A program made the position numbers and the translations under genes. The notes beneath the pieces are model-generated. The model did no database searches. It saw only the letters and a list, made by a program, of their open reading frames with translations, and was not told the DNA's origin. Below, piece after piece: positions 7,878 to 16,912 of a DNA stretch of 64,000 bases (positions within the stretch are counted from its first letter, which is position 1; each line of letters starts with the position of its first letter). Source of the DNA: JBJKSO01 sp046703825 (lineage in GTDB: Bacteria > Chloroflexota > Dormibacteria > Aeolococcales > Bog-877); contig JBJKSO010000075.1 of assembly GCA_046703825.1 (NCBI GenBank), positions 1 through 64,000 on the forward strand. The letters run 5' to 3'.

Positions 7878-8761
7878 GCGGCTCCAGCGGCGGCACCCTC
7901 GTCGAGGAACCGTTCCAGCACCAGCAGCTGGCGTGCCATGAACTCCTCGGTCCAACCGTGGCCGGCGGCGGCGATGACGTCCAGGGTCGTGTTGGGGCGG
8001 GCGGCGCAGAAGCGCGCCAGGCGCGCCAGGTTGAGGATGCGGTCGTCGCCAGCGGCCAGCACCGCCACCGGTCCGGTCCAGCCGCCCAGCAGGTCGGTGA
8101 ACTGGAGATGGAGCGATTCGCGCAGCCACTCCCGTGCCGCCCGCGGCGAGGCCCGCACCTGGTTGCGGAAGTTCACCTCCGCCGCCCGCCGGTCCACCGC
8201 GGCGTTGCCCTCGACCGCCATCCGCCGGTAGAGGTCGGCCAGCCAGCGCCGGCGTCCCAGCATCGAGACCAGCTCGAACAGCCCCCTCGTGGTCCCGGCG
8301 GTCACCTGCCAGCGGAAAGCGGTCCGGAGCATGCCCGGGTCGAGGAGCGGGGTGTGCAGCAGCAGCGCCTCGACCCGCCTGGGCGCCATCGCGAGCACCT
8401 CCAGGGCGACATCGGCCCCCAGGCATAGGCCGCCCAGGCGGTACCGCTCCACCCCGAGCCGCTCGGTGAGCGCCACCACCTCCGACGCCAGCGCCCGGCT
8501 GGTGTGGCGCTCCGGCAGCGGATCGGACGAGCCGAAACCGGGCAGGTCGGGGATCACCAGCCGGCACCGGCCGGCTAACCGGGGCACCCAGGTCTCGAAA
8601 TTCTCGGCGGAACCGATGAAACCATGGCAGAGCACGAGCGGCGGACCCTGGCCGGCAGTGGCGTACCGGAGCCATCCCTGGGGGCGGTCGAGGCGACCCT
8701 CGCTCCAGCCGGCCTCCAGCACCTCGGGCAGCGGCCGGATGGGTTCGCTCAGCCCGGCCAT
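7874..8761 (-). CDS. Alpha/beta hydrolase with Cys at the nucleophile position
   Basis: A 295-residue alpha/beta hydrolase-fold protein. It has the oxyanion-side LCHGFIGS near 45, a nucleophile elbow GLCLG at 111-115, a candidate acid in AAGDDRIL, and the catalytic His in AAGHGWTEEF near the end. The elbow has Cys113 where most members have Ser, as in dienelactone hydrolases and polyhydroxyalkanoate synthases. ATG 8761 overlaps the acyl-CoA dehydrogenase stop by 13 bases, and the 3' end overlaps thpR by four. Its operon position after acyl-CoA dehydrogenase suggests a thioester or ester substrate, but none can be named. Confidence 0.75.
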   Translation of the reverse strand: MAGLSEPIRPLPEVLEAGWSEGRLDRPQGWLRYATAGQGPPLVLCHGFIGSAENFETWVPRLAGRCRLVIPDLPGFGSSDPLPERHTSRALASEVVALTERLGVERYRLGGLCLGADVALEVLAMAPRRVEALLLHTPLLDPGMLRTAFRWQVTAGTTRGLFELVSMLGRRRWLADLYRRMAVEGNAAVDRRAAEVNFRNQVRASPRAAREWLRESLHLQFTDLLGGWTGPVAVLAAGDDRILNLARLARFCAARPNTTLDVIAAAGHGWTEEFMARQLLVLERFLDEGAAAGAA

Positions 8762-9945
8762 CCGGGTAGCGGGCGGCGGACCTGGCGGTCGACGCGATAT
8801 CCCAGCGCGTACTCGGCCGCCAGCTGCGTCTGCACCTCGCGGGTCCCCTCGTAGATCAGCGTCGCCCGGCTGTTGCGCAAGTAGCGGGCCGCCGCGCACT
8901 CCTCACTGAATCCAGTGGCGCCGTGGATCTGCAGGGCGTCGTCGGCGCAGCGGTTGGCCCGCTCGCTGTTCACCCACTTGGCCAGGGCGGACTCGCGCGA
9001 GCTGCGCTCCCCCCGGTTCTTGAGCCACCCGGCCCGCAGCCAGAGCAGGCGGGCGATGTCGTAGTCGCGCGCCATCCCGGCGATCATCTGCTGCACCAGC
9101 TGCAACCGCCCGATCTCCTCTCCCTGCACCTGCCTGGCCCTGGCGTACTGGGCAGACAGGTCGAGGCAGGCACGGATGGTGCCCGCCGCCCCGCTGGCGA
9201 CGCAGAAGCGCCCGCTGTCCAGGCAGCTCATGGCCACCTTGAAGCCCTCCCCCTCCTCCCCGATGCGGTTGGACTCCGGCACCAAAGCATCGTCCAGATA
9301 GACGACCGCGGTGTCGCTGGCGCGCAGGCCGTACTTGTGCTTGATCGGCTCGGTGCGCAGCCCGGGTCCGGCCAGGCTGCGTTCGACCGCGAACGCCGTG
9401 ATCCCCCGCACCCCTGCCGACGGGTCCAGGGTGGCGAAGATCAGCAGCACCTCGGCGCGGTCGCCCATCGAGATCCAGACCTTCTGGCCCCGCAGCCGGT
9501 AGCCCCCCTCGGTGCGGTGGGCGCGGGTGCGCAGGGCGCGGACGTCGCTACCGGCGTCGGGCTCGGTCAGGCCGAAGCAGCCCTGGTGGCGCCCTTCGGC
9601 CAGAGGAGGGAGCAACCGCTGCCTCTGCTCCTCGTCTCCCCACTGGTAGATGCCGGTGAGGCACAGCCCCGCATGCACGGACAGGGCAGTCCGGCAGGAG
9701 GCGTCCACATACTCCAGCTCCTCGCACGCCAGACCCAGAGAGATCCAGTCCAGGCCCGCCCCGCCGTAGCGCTCGGGGATGCAGACCCCGGGCAGGCCGA
9801 GCTGGGCCAGCCGCGCGAACAACTCGGGGTCGGGTTCCGCCTCGCGGTCCCGACGGGCCACCTCGGGGGCCAGCTCGCGGGCGGCGAAATCCCGCACCAG
9901 CTCCTGAAACTGGAGCTGCTCCGGGCTGAGGCTGAAGTCGATCAC
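8749..9945 (-). CDS. Acyl-CoA dehydrogenase
   Basis: A 398-residue flavoprotein of the acyl-CoA dehydrogenase family, starting VIDFSLSPEQLQFQ. It has FGLTEPDAGSD in the middle domain, KVWISMGDRAE, and the C-terminal IHGATGFSEE followed by LIYEGTREVQ, whose Glu matches the catalytic base of short- and medium-chain enzymes. It introduces a 2,3-double bond into an acyl-CoA and passes electrons to ETF. GTG 9945 lies one base after the stop of the aldehyde dehydrogenase. In the order aminotransferase, aldehyde dehydrogenase, acyl-CoA dehydrogenase, the substrate could come from an amino acid such as lysine or 5-aminovalerate, but chain length is not determined by what I can see. Confidence 0.9.
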   Translation of the reverse strand: MIDFSLSPEQLQFQELVRDFAARELAPEVARRDREAEPDPELFARLAQLGLPGVCIPERYGGAGLDWISLGLACEELEYVDASCRTALSVHAGLCLTGIYQWGDEEQRQRLLPPLAEGRHQGCFGLTEPDAGSDVRALRTRAHRTEGGYRLRGQKVWISMGDRAEVLLIFATLDPSAGVRGITAFAVERSLAGPGLRTEPIKHKYGLRASDTAVVYLDDALVPESNRIGEEGEGFKVAMSCLDSGRFCVASGAAGTIRACLDLSAQYARARQVQGEEIGRLQLVQQMIAGMARDYDIARLLWLRAGWLKNRGERSSRESALAKWVNSERANRCADDALQIHGATGFSEECAAARYLRNSRATLIYEGTREVQTQLAAEYALGYRVDRQVRRPLPGWPG

Positions 9946-9946
9946 G

Positions 9947-11458
9947 TCAGTCGCTGCTGTCGATCTGGGCGCGCTGGAGCCGGCCAGAGTAGTCGATGTA
10001 GACCGCCTTCCACTCGCTGAACTCGTCGAGCGCGGTGGTTCCGGCCTCCCGATGGCCGTTGCCGGTCCACTTGGTCCCGCCGAACGGCAGCTGGATCTCG
10101 GCACCGATGGTGGGGGCGTTGACGTAGACGATCCCCGACTCCAGGCGGTCCACTGCGTGGAACGCGCGCTGGAGGTCCCTCGTGTAGATGGCCAAGGAGA
10201 GCCCGTAGTGGGTGCCGTTGGCAATCTCGATGGCTCGGTCCAGGTCGGGGCTGGGGAGGATCGCCACGGTCGGGCCGAAGATCTCCTCCTGGGCGATGCG
10301 CATGTTGGGCCGCACGTCGCTGAAGACGGTGGGCTGGTAGAAGTTGCCCCGCGCCAGGTCGCCATCCACCGCCACCTGCCCGCCGGTGAGCAGGCGCGCC
10401 GACTCCTGCTTGCCCACCTCGGTGTAGCCGTGGATGCGATCCAGCTGGGTCTGGTTGATCACCGGTCCGACATCGGTCTCCGGCTGGAGGCCGTCGCCCA
10501 AGCGCAGCTTGCTCACGCGCTCCAGCAGGCGCTCGGTGAAAGCCTCCAGCACCGGCTGCTCGACGATCAGCCGGGAGGTGGCAGTGCAACGCTGGCCACT
10601 GGTGCCGAAGCCGCCCCAGATGGCGCCGTCCACTGCCAGCTCGAGATCGGCGTCGGCGGTAACCAGGATGGCGTTCTTGCCGCCCAGCTCCAGCGACACC
10701 CGCTTGCCCAGGCGGCCGCAGGCGGCGGCAATCTGCTGGCCGACGGCGACGGAGCCGGTGAAGGAGATGGCGCGGACCTTGGGGTGCTCCACCAGCGGCT
10801 GGCCGGCCTCGGCGCCGAAGCCGGTGACCAGGTTCACCACTCCGGGGGGAAGGCCAGCCTCGATCAGGATCTCCACTAGGCGCACCGCCAGCAGCGGGGT
10901 GTCCTCAGCCGGCTTGAACACCACCGCGTTGCCGGCCAGCAGCGCCGGCATCAGCTTCCAGCAGGGGATCGCCAGCGGGAAGTTCCAGGGGGTGATGCAC
11001 CCCACCACCCCGATGGGGACCCGCTCGGTGAAGGCCCGCTTGCGGCGCAGCTCGCTGGGCACTACCTCCCCGATCGGGTTGCGCCCCTGGCCCGCCATGT
11101 ACTTGGCCATGTCGATGCCTTCTTGGACGTCGCCTCGTGCCTCGGTGAGCACCTTGCCCATCTCGCGGGTCATGAGCCGCGCCAGCTCTTCCTTGCGCTC
11201 CTCCAGCGCTCGGCCGGCCTTGGCCAGCACCTCCGCCCGGACCGGCCAGGGGGTGTGGCCCCAGCCGGGTTGGGCGGCGGCGGCGGACTCCACCGCCGCG
11301 TCCACGTCCTCGGCGGTGGCTCGAGCGAACCGCCCCACCACCTCGTCCCGGCGAGCCGGGTTGAGGGAGGCAAAGGTCTCGCCGCCACTGGCCGCCCGCC
11401 ACTCTCCGTCGATCAGCAGCCCGTAGTCGACCGGCGCCACGCCCGACCCGACGCTCAC
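9947..11458 (-). CDS. NAD(P)-dependent aldehyde dehydrogenase
   Basis: A 503-residue aldehyde dehydrogenase. It shows VGCITPWNFPLAIPCWK near 155, KPAEDTP, the GSVAVG cofactor loop, ELGGKNAIL with the general-base Glu, and GTSGQRCTATSR with the catalytic Cys near 300. The start is GTG 11458, which shares bases with the TGA of the aminotransferase (GTGA). The aminotransferase next door should produce an omega-semialdehyde, so this enzyme probably oxidises succinate, glutarate or aminoadipate semialdehyde. The family contains all of these specificities and I cannot separate them from sequence alone. Confidence 0.88.
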   Translation of the reverse strand: MSVGSGVAPVDYGLLIDGEWRAASGGETFASLNPARRDEVVGRFARATAEDVDAAVESAAAAQPGWGHTPWPVRAEVLAKAGRALEERKEELARLMTREMGKVLTEARGDVQEGIDMAKYMAGQGRNPIGEVVPSELRRKRAFTERVPIGVVGCITPWNFPLAIPCWKLMPALLAGNAVVFKPAEDTPLLAVRLVEILIEAGLPPGVVNLVTGFGAEAGQPLVEHPKVRAISFTGSVAVGQQIAAACGRLGKRVSLELGGKNAILVTADADLELAVDGAIWGGFGTSGQRCTATSRLIVEQPVLEAFTERLLERVSKLRLGDGLQPETDVGPVINQTQLDRIHGYTEVGKQESARLLTGGQVAVDGDLARGNFYQPTVFSDVRPNMRIAQEEIFGPTVAILPSPDLDRAIEIANGTHYGLSLAIYTRDLQRAFHAVDRLESGIVYVNAPTIGAEIQLPFGGTKWTGNGHREAGTTALDEFSEWKAVYIDYSGRLQRAQIDSSD

Positions 11459-12792
11459 AGCACCGCCCTGCCGGTCGAGACCGCTTCGCCCAGGATGCCC
11501 AGACCCTGGTCCAGCTCGGAGTCGCTCAGGGTGAGCGGGGGGATGAGCCGGATCACGTTGTCGTCCACGCCGCAGGAGAGCACCACCATGCCTTGCTCGC
11601 GACAGTCCGCCTTGATCTGGTCAACGCGCTCGGCATCGGGGCGCCCGGTGGAGTCCATGAACTCCAGGCCGACCATCGCCCCTCGTCCGCGGACATCGGC
11701 CACCTCGCCTTGCTGCTGCCAACCCCGGGCCTGCTCCTGGATGCGCGCCCCGATGGCGTCGGCGCGCGCCAGCAGCCCGTCGCGGCGGATCACGTCGATG
11801 GTGGCGACGGCGGCGGCGCAGGACACGGCGTTGCCGCCGAAGGTGGTGCCGTGACTGCCGGGGTCCCAGGACCGCATCACCGCTGGGGAGGCCACGATCG
11901 CTCCGATCGGCAGGCCACTTCCGAGCGCCTTGGCCACGGTGACGATGTCCGGGACCACCGCCTCGTGCTCGAACGCGAACCAGCGGCCGGTGCGGCCCAT
12001 TCCGCTCTGCACCTCGTCGCAGATCAGCAGAATGCCGTGCTGGTCGCAGATTCGCCGCAGATTGCGCAGGAAACCCTGGGGAGGCACCACGTAGCCGCCT
12101 TCGCCCTGGATCGGCTCAACCAGCAGCGCTGCGACCTCGTGTGCCGGCACCACCCGGGCGAAGAGTTGCTCCAGCTGCTCCCCGGCGGCGATGGGGCAGG
12201 GCTCGTTGGCCGCGTGGCTGCAGCGCCGGAAGCAGTACGGGTAGGGGGTCACCTGCACCCCGGGCAGCAGGGGCGCGTAGCCCTCTCGGTAGTGCACCTT
12301 GCTGGTGGTGACGCTCATGGCGCCGAAGGTGCGGCCGTGGAAGCCGCCCGCGAAGCAGACGATGCCCTGCCTGCCGGTCGCACGGCGCGCCAGCTTGAGT
12401 GCCCCCTCGACCACCTCGGCGCCGGAGTTGGCGAAGAACACCTGCTTGAGCGGCTCCGGGCAGATGCCCGCCACCGCCTCGGCCGCCTCCACCAGAAGCT
12501 CGTGCTCGGTGACCACGCTGGTGTGCCAGTAGCGGTCGACCTGGGCATGGACGGCGCGGGTGACGTCGGGGTGGCGGTGGCCCAGGCTGGTTACGGCGAT
12601 GCCGCAGCCGAAGTCCAAATAGCGGCGGCCATCGACGTCCACGATGTAGGCGCCCTCGGCCTCCGCGACCACGATGTCCGTGTAGCGCGAGTAGGCCGGG
12701 GCCACCACCCGGCGGTCCCGCTCCCGCCACCGGGCGGACGCGTCACCGCCAGGGACGACCCCGGTTTCCTGGGTCGAGACTGATGATGTCAC
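11455..12792 (-). CDS. gabT: Class III aminotransferase (GabT-like)
   Basis: A 445-residue PLP-dependent fold-type I aminotransferase. It shows NSGAEVVEGALKLARR, FHGRTFGAMSVT, the DEVQSGMGRTG motif with the PLP-pyridine Asp, and the Schiff-base Lys in VTVAKALGSGLP. The sequence is closest in pattern to 4-aminobutyrate/omega-amino-acid aminotransferases. The start is GTG 12792: a GGAGGAGG at 12800-12807 lies at ideal distance, whereas the longer frame (12813) would place the ribosome binding site inside the gene. It is the first gene of the five-gene operon to 7287. A related specificity (5-aminovalerate, lysine, acetylornithine) is possible. Confidence 0.8.
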   Translation of the reverse strand: MTSSVSTQETGVVPGGDASARWRERDRRVVAPAYSRYTDIVVAEAEGAYIVDVDGRRYLDFGCGIAVTSLGHRHPDVTRAVHAQVDRYWHTSVVTEHELLVEAAEAVAGICPEPLKQVFFANSGAEVVEGALKLARRATGRQGIVCFAGGFHGRTFGAMSVTTSKVHYREGYAPLLPGVQVTPYPYCFRRCSHAANEPCPIAAGEQLEQLFARVVPAHEVAALLVEPIQGEGGYVVPPQGFLRNLRRICDQHGILLICDEVQSGMGRTGRWFAFEHEAVVPDIVTVAKALGSGLPIGAIVASPAVMRSWDPGSHGTTFGGNAVSCAAAVATIDVIRRDGLLARADAIGARIQEQARGWQQQGEVADVRGRGAMVGLEFMDSTGRPDAERVDQIKADCREQGMVVLSCGVDDNVIRLIPPLTLSDSELDQGLGILGEAVSTGRAVL

Positions 12793-12968
12793 CTGCTTTC
12801 CTCCTCCGGCCATCGGGCCGGTACGTGCTGCCTAGTCGGCTGAAGACCGGTAGTGCTAGCCGAGCGGCGGAGGAGGAGGCATGCCGGTGGCGCCCCACCA
12901 CCGGCCGAGCAGAGCGGGCTCCATCTTCCCGACCCTACCGCGTTTACAGGTTCGGCGGGGCCACCGTG

Positions 12969-13709
12969 TCAAACCGGTGCCGCCACCGCCAACAGCGCGG
13001 ACGCCAGCACCACGAAGCCAACCGCGGTGGCGCTGCGTCGACCCGCGACCCCGCAGAGCCCGTACCAGCCCAGGAGCATGGCCACCGGGAGCATGGCGGG
13101 CGCGACCGGGAGCAGCGCAGAAACACCGGCGGCGGCGGCCAGCACCAGCACCACCGCCAGCGCCCGCTGGGGCGCCGCCGGTCCACCCCCGGAGATGACG
13201 ATCAGTCTCCAGCTCGGCACCGCCAACACCGCCCCCACCGCCGCTGCGCGCACCGGGGCCGCCACCTCGGTGCCGAGCGCCAGGAAGAGGATCGGCACCG
13301 GTGCCACCACCACCAGCGCGGAGAGCGCTCCGGCCGCCCAGTCGGGGCCACCGCCATGCTCGCAGCTACCATCCAGCCACGGCCCGACGCTCAGGGACAG
13401 CAGCACCCACAGCGGCACCAGCACTGCCCAGGGCAGGCCCGGGCGCAAGACCAAGGCGATGGCCGCGGAGCTGAAGGTGCTCAGCACCAGCAAGGCCGGG
13501 GCCATGCCGTGGGTCGGGCTCCAATCGATGAGGGGCAGCGGCGGCCAGCGCGGCAGCACCGAGCGCAGCGCCAGCAGGTAGCAGGCGATCGCTCCCAAGT
13601 CCAAGAGGGCCGCGGCCCAGTCGGGCAGAAGACCGAACCCGGACAGGCCCACGATCGCGGCCGACAGGGCGGCGAAGAGCAGAAGCCGGGGTGGAGACAG
13701 GCGAACCAT
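12969..13709 (-). CDS. Hypothetical polytopic membrane protein
   Basis: A 246-residue protein with about eight hydrophobic segments of Ala, Val and Leu and short polar loops, and no recognised catalytic motif. It starts MVRLSPPRLLLFAALS at ATG 13709, where GGAG lies six bases upstream. A longer GTG start at 13799 would add 30 polar residues. It lies downstream of the cupin gene on the same strand, but the 169-bp gap makes co-transcription uncertain. I cannot assign a function. Confidence 0.65.
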   Translation of the reverse strand: MVRLSPPRLLLFAALSAAIVGLSGFGLLPDWAAALLDLGAIACYLLALRSVLPRWPPLPLIDWSPTHGMAPALLVLSTFSSAAIALVLRPGLPWAVLVPLWVLLSLSVGPWLDGSCEHGGGPDWAAGALSALVVVAPVPILFLALGTEVAAPVRAAAVGAVLAVPSWRLIVISGGGPAAPQRALAVVLVLAAAAGVSALLPVAPAMLPVAMLLGWYGLCGVAGRRSATAVGFVVLASALLAVAAPV

Positions 13710-13878
13710 GGGCTGCTCCAACCCCTCGGAGACGCCCAGACTGGCCTTGGCGTCCTGCCGCAGGGCAGCGGCCCCCCCTGGGCGCCAGCTCACGCTCAAA
13801 GCCGGTTTTCCACGTTCAGCTGTGGATAGTGGGGATAGTCGGTCGAACTCGACCCAAACTCAGGCGCGGGCCGCCGCG

Positions 13879-14259
13879 TCACGACACCCGTCCGTAGCGG
13901 TCCTCGAGCCGGACGACATCGTCCAGCTGCGGCGTCGAGACCTCACACAGCTCGGTGTCGCTCACCGCCCGCATGCGATGGCGCATGCCCGCGGCCACCC
14001 GCTGGCACTGGCCCGGCAGTAGCCGGTGGCTGGCCAGTCCGCCGTCCTCGCCGTCGAGCGTCAGCACCAGTTCTCCGGAGAGCACGTAGATGGCCTCGTC
14101 CTTCTCCCGGTGGTACTGCAAGCTAAGCTCCTCGCCGGCGTCGATGTGGATGATCTTGCCGGCGTATTGCTCGGTGACCGCGAACCAGATCTCGTGCCCC
14201 CAGGGCTTGTCCACCCGGCGCTGGGGGGCGTGGTCCTGGGCGCAGCCTCCGTCACTCAT
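13879..14259 (-). CDS. Cupin-type mannose-6-phosphate isomerase-like protein
   Basis: A 126-residue single cupin of the type II phosphomannose isomerase family. It contains DKPWGHEIWFA, HIDAGEELSLQYHREKDE (metal-binding His and Glu), and PGQCQRVAAGMRHRM. Such domains are often fused to the C-terminus of mannose-1-phosphate guanylyltransferases. Here the domain is separate and the nearby guanylyltransferase lacks it. It probably converts fructose-6-phosphate to mannose-6-phosphate. ATG 14259 overlaps the mutase TGA (ATGA). With the mutase and ManC it completes a GDP-mannose route. Confidence 0.8.
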   Translation of the reverse strand: MSDGGCAQDHAPQRRVDKPWGHEIWFAVTEQYAGKIIHIDAGEELSLQYHREKDEAIYVLSGELVLTLDGEDGGLASHRLLPGQCQRVAAGMRHRMRAVSDTELCEVSTPQLDDVVRLEDRYGRVS

Positions 14260-15707
14260 CCAGCCGCCTCGGTGATTCCCAGCTCGGTCTCGAAGGCATC
14301 GAGCAGGCGGGTGACCTGGGCCTCGTCCTCCGCCTCTCCGTAGACGCGCATCAGGGGCTCGGTCCCCGACATCCGCACCAGCACCCACGACCCGTCGTCG
14401 AACCAGAACTTGTAGCCGTCGTCGGACCGGCGGCGGCTGACCGCCATGCCCGCCACCCGTTCCACCGGACGGGATGCCATGCGCTCGGTGAGGCGGCGGC
14501 GGGCAGCCGGGTACTGGTCTCTCGGGTAGCGGTGATCGCGTCGGCTGTAGGACCTGGGGCCGACCAGCTCGCGCACCCGCTGGCGAATCTGGCTCAGCGG
14601 CTCGCCGCAGGTGACGATCATCTCGGCGAAGAAGAGCCCGCTGAGGATGCCGTCCCGCTCGGGGATGTGGCCTCGGAACCCGAAGCCGCCCGACTCCTCG
14701 GCGCCCAAAATGGCGTCGCGCGCCCGCATCTCCGGACCCAGGTACTTGAAGCCGACCGGCAGTTCCACCGCCTCACAGCCGTAGCGTTCGGCGAGGCGGT
14801 CCAGCCTTCCGGTGCTGGTCAAAGAACGCACTACGGGGCCGCGCCAGCCGCGGTTCTCCAGGAGGTGCCAGAGGAGCAGCGAGGCCACCTCGAGCTGGTC
14901 GATGAAGCCTCCCTGCTCGTCGAAGATGCCAACCCGGTCGGCGTCGCCGTCGTTGGCGATGCCGAGATCCAAATCGCCGTGAAGCATCCTCTGGTGGGCT
15001 TCCGGCATGTAGCGGAGGATCGGCTCCGGGTGCATGCCGCCGAAGCCGGGATTGCGCTCGCAGTGGAGCTCCACCACCTCGGTTTTGCCTCCGCGCAGGG
15101 CCTGGCCAAGGTAGCCGGCGCCGGCGCCGTACATGGCCTCGTGGAGCACCCGCAGCCCCGCGGCCCGGATCGCCGCCAGGTCCACCATCCGGCCCAGCTG
15201 CTCCTCGTAGGCAGACCGCGGGTCCGTGTACTCGATCAGCCCCGAGGCAAGGGCGTCGTCAAAGGCCATGGTCCGGACCGAGGCCTCGTCGGCGAGCACC
15301 AGCGCCAGGTGCCGTTCCAGCTCGGTCACCACTTCCTGCGACGCCGACCCCCCGTAGTCCGGTTTGTACTTGAGCCCGTTGAACTCGGGCGGGTTGTGGC
15401 TGGCGGTGACCACCACCCCGCCCAGGGCGTGGGTGGCGACCACCAGCCACGCCGACGCCTGGGTCGGCGCCGGCCGGTCCAGGAGAGTCACCGGCCTGCC
15501 GTTGGCGGCCAAAACCCTGGCCACCTCGCGCGCGAACAGCTCGGCGCAGAAGCGAGTGTCGTGGCCGACCACCACCCGTCCCTCTGGGGGGAACCCGCCC
15601 AGGTAGGCGGCCACCGCCTGGCTCACTGCCCGCACGTTGGCGTAGGTGAAGTCGTCAGCGACCACGCCGCGCCAGCCATCGGTGCCGAAGCTGATCTCGG
15701 CCGCCAC
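14256..15707 (-). CDS. Phosphoglucomutase/phosphomannomutase
   Basis: A 483-residue alpha-D-phosphohexomutase. All four signature loops are present: TASHNPPEFNGLKY with the phosphoserine, NDGDADRVG binding Mg2+, AEESGGFGF for sugar recognition, and VRMSGTEPLMRV for phosphate. It interconverts hexose-6-phosphate and hexose-1-phosphate. The neighbouring ManC and cupin point to mannose as the working substrate, although bifunctional use with glucose is common. GTG 15707 follows AGGAGGT at a good distance. It is translationally coupled to the cupin downstream. Confidence 0.92.
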   Translation of the reverse strand: MAAEISFGTDGWRGVVADDFTYANVRAVSQAVAAYLGGFPPEGRVVVGHDTRFCAELFAREVARVLAANGRPVTLLDRPAPTQASAWLVVATHALGGVVVTASHNPPEFNGLKYKPDYGGSASQEVVTELERHLALVLADEASVRTMAFDDALASGLIEYTDPRSAYEEQLGRMVDLAAIRAAGLRVLHEAMYGAGAGYLGQALRGGKTEVVELHCERNPGFGGMHPEPILRYMPEAHQRMLHGDLDLGIANDGDADRVGIFDEQGGFIDQLEVASLLLWHLLENRGWRGPVVRSLTSTGRLDRLAERYGCEAVELPVGFKYLGPEMRARDAILGAEESGGFGFRGHIPERDGILSGLFFAEMIVTCGEPLSQIRQRVRELVGPRSYSRRDHRYPRDQYPAARRRLTERMASRPVERVAGMAVSRRRSDDGYKFWFDDGSWVLVRMSGTEPLMRVYGEAEDEAQVTRLLDAFETELGITEAAG

Positions 15708-15782
15708 CGCTACCTCCTGCTCCCCGGGGTGCCCCCGGCCATTGTATTGGCGCTTCCCGCCAGCCTCGGTGCGGAGAGCGGC

Positions 15783-16871
15783 CTAGAGGAGGTCTCCGCG
15801 TCCCTCTTGACGCAGGCGCTCCACCACCTCCGAGACCCGCTGCGCCTGGGCGAGCGGGCAGATGAGCAGAGCGTCTGGGGTGTCGACCACCAGCATCGCC
15901 TCCCCTTGCACCAGCACCACCTTCCGGCCCGACTCGGCCCGGACCATCGACCCCTCCGTTCCGAGCAGCAGCACCTCGCCGCTGGCCACGTTGCCGGCGC
16001 TGTCCCCGAGGCCCCCTTGGACCGCGATCCGGTGCAGGTCCAAAAACGACCCGAGATCGCTCCAGCGCAGGTCGACGGGGAGCACACCCAGTTGCTCGCT
16101 CCGTTCCAGGACCAGCCGTTCCACCACCCCGGGGGGGACCCGAGACCACGCTGGGACGAAGGCGTCGCGACCCGCTCCGCCCTCAGCCAGCGCGGCCCGT
16201 ACCGCCTGCTCGGTGGCCGGGGCGAACCGGGCCATCTCGCTCAGCAGCAGGTCGGCCCGCCAGGCGAAGAGCCCGGTGTTCCAGAGAAAGCGATCGGTGG
16301 CGAGCATCTCGCGGGCCTGCTCCGATCCGGGCTTCTCGACGAACCCCAACGCGGTCCAGAGCGGCAGCACGGAGAGCAGCTCCGGGGGAGCCTCTAGCGG
16401 GGCGCCGCGCTCGATGTAGCCAAAGCCCGGCGCCGGCCAGCTGGGCGGAAGGCCCACCGCGATGAGCCGTCCGGACCGCTTGGCCCAGAGCGCGGCCGAC
16501 ACCAGAGCGCGCCGGGTGGCCGACTCGTCCGGCATGTAGTGGTCGGCGTGGAGCGAGACCATCACCGCCCCTGGACGCAAGTTGAGAGCCTCCAGCGCCG
16601 CCCAGGCCAGGGCCGGTCCGGTTCCGCGCGGCTCCGGCTCCAGCAGCAGCCGGGACGGCTCCAGCTCCGGGAGCTCGCTGAGGATCTGGTCGCGCTGGGC
16701 CTCCGCGCTGACCACCAGGATTTCCCCGCCCGCCGCCCGGGCGCGCAGGAAGGCGTGGCGAAGCAGGGAACGACCATCCGGGGCCAGCGGCAAGAGATGC
16801 TTGGGAGCTCCTTGGCGGGACAACGGCCAGAGCCTGGTCCCGGCCCCGCCGGCCAGGATGACCGTGACCAG
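15783..16871 (-). CDS. manC: Mannose-1-phosphate guanylyltransferase (no canonical start codon)
   Basis: A nucleotidyltransferase making GDP-mannose from mannose-1-phosphate and GTP. It has the signature loop VILAGGAGTRLWPLSRQG, then QFPKH-equivalent APKHLLPL, SLHADHYM with the metal-binding Asp, and GFVEKPG and LWNTGLFAW further on. No ATG, GTG or TTG lies in frame upstream of the signature loop; the first canonical start is TTG 16823, inside it, and would delete the nucleotide-binding glycines. I therefore place the start at CTG 16871, 16 codons earlier, as a working choice giving 362 residues. A near-cognate start or a sequencing error between 16871 and metK are the alternatives. The cupin isomerase domain often found at the C-terminus is separate here. 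Confidence 0.75.
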   Translation of the reverse strand: MVTVILAGGAGTRLWPLSRQGAPKHLLPLAPDGRSLLRHAFLRARAAGGEILVVSAEAQRDQILSELPELEPSRLLLEPEPRGTGPALAWAALEALNLRPGAVMVSLHADHYMPDESATRRALVSAALWAKRSGRLIAVGLPPSWPAPGFGYIERGAPLEAPPELLSVLPLWTALGFVEKPGSEQAREMLATDRFLWNTGLFAWRADLLLSEMARFAPATEQAVRAALAEGGAGRDAFVPAWSRVPPGVVERLVLERSEQLGVLPVDLRWSDLGSFLDLHRIAVQGGLGDSAGNVASGEVLLLGTEGSMVRAESGRKVVLVQGEAMLVVDTPDALLICPLAQAQRVSEVVERLRQEGRGDLL

Positions 16872-16912
16872 CTCTGCCGGCGGGGCTAGCTGGCCCTGGT
16901 CTCCTGCTCCTG

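Noticed and set aside
8749..10365. Longer acyl-CoA dehydrogenase frame starting inside the aldehyde dehydrogenase gene
   Set aside because: The first 140 codons are an out-of-frame shadow of the aldehyde dehydrogenase; GTG 9945 starts the family N-terminus one base after that gene's stop.
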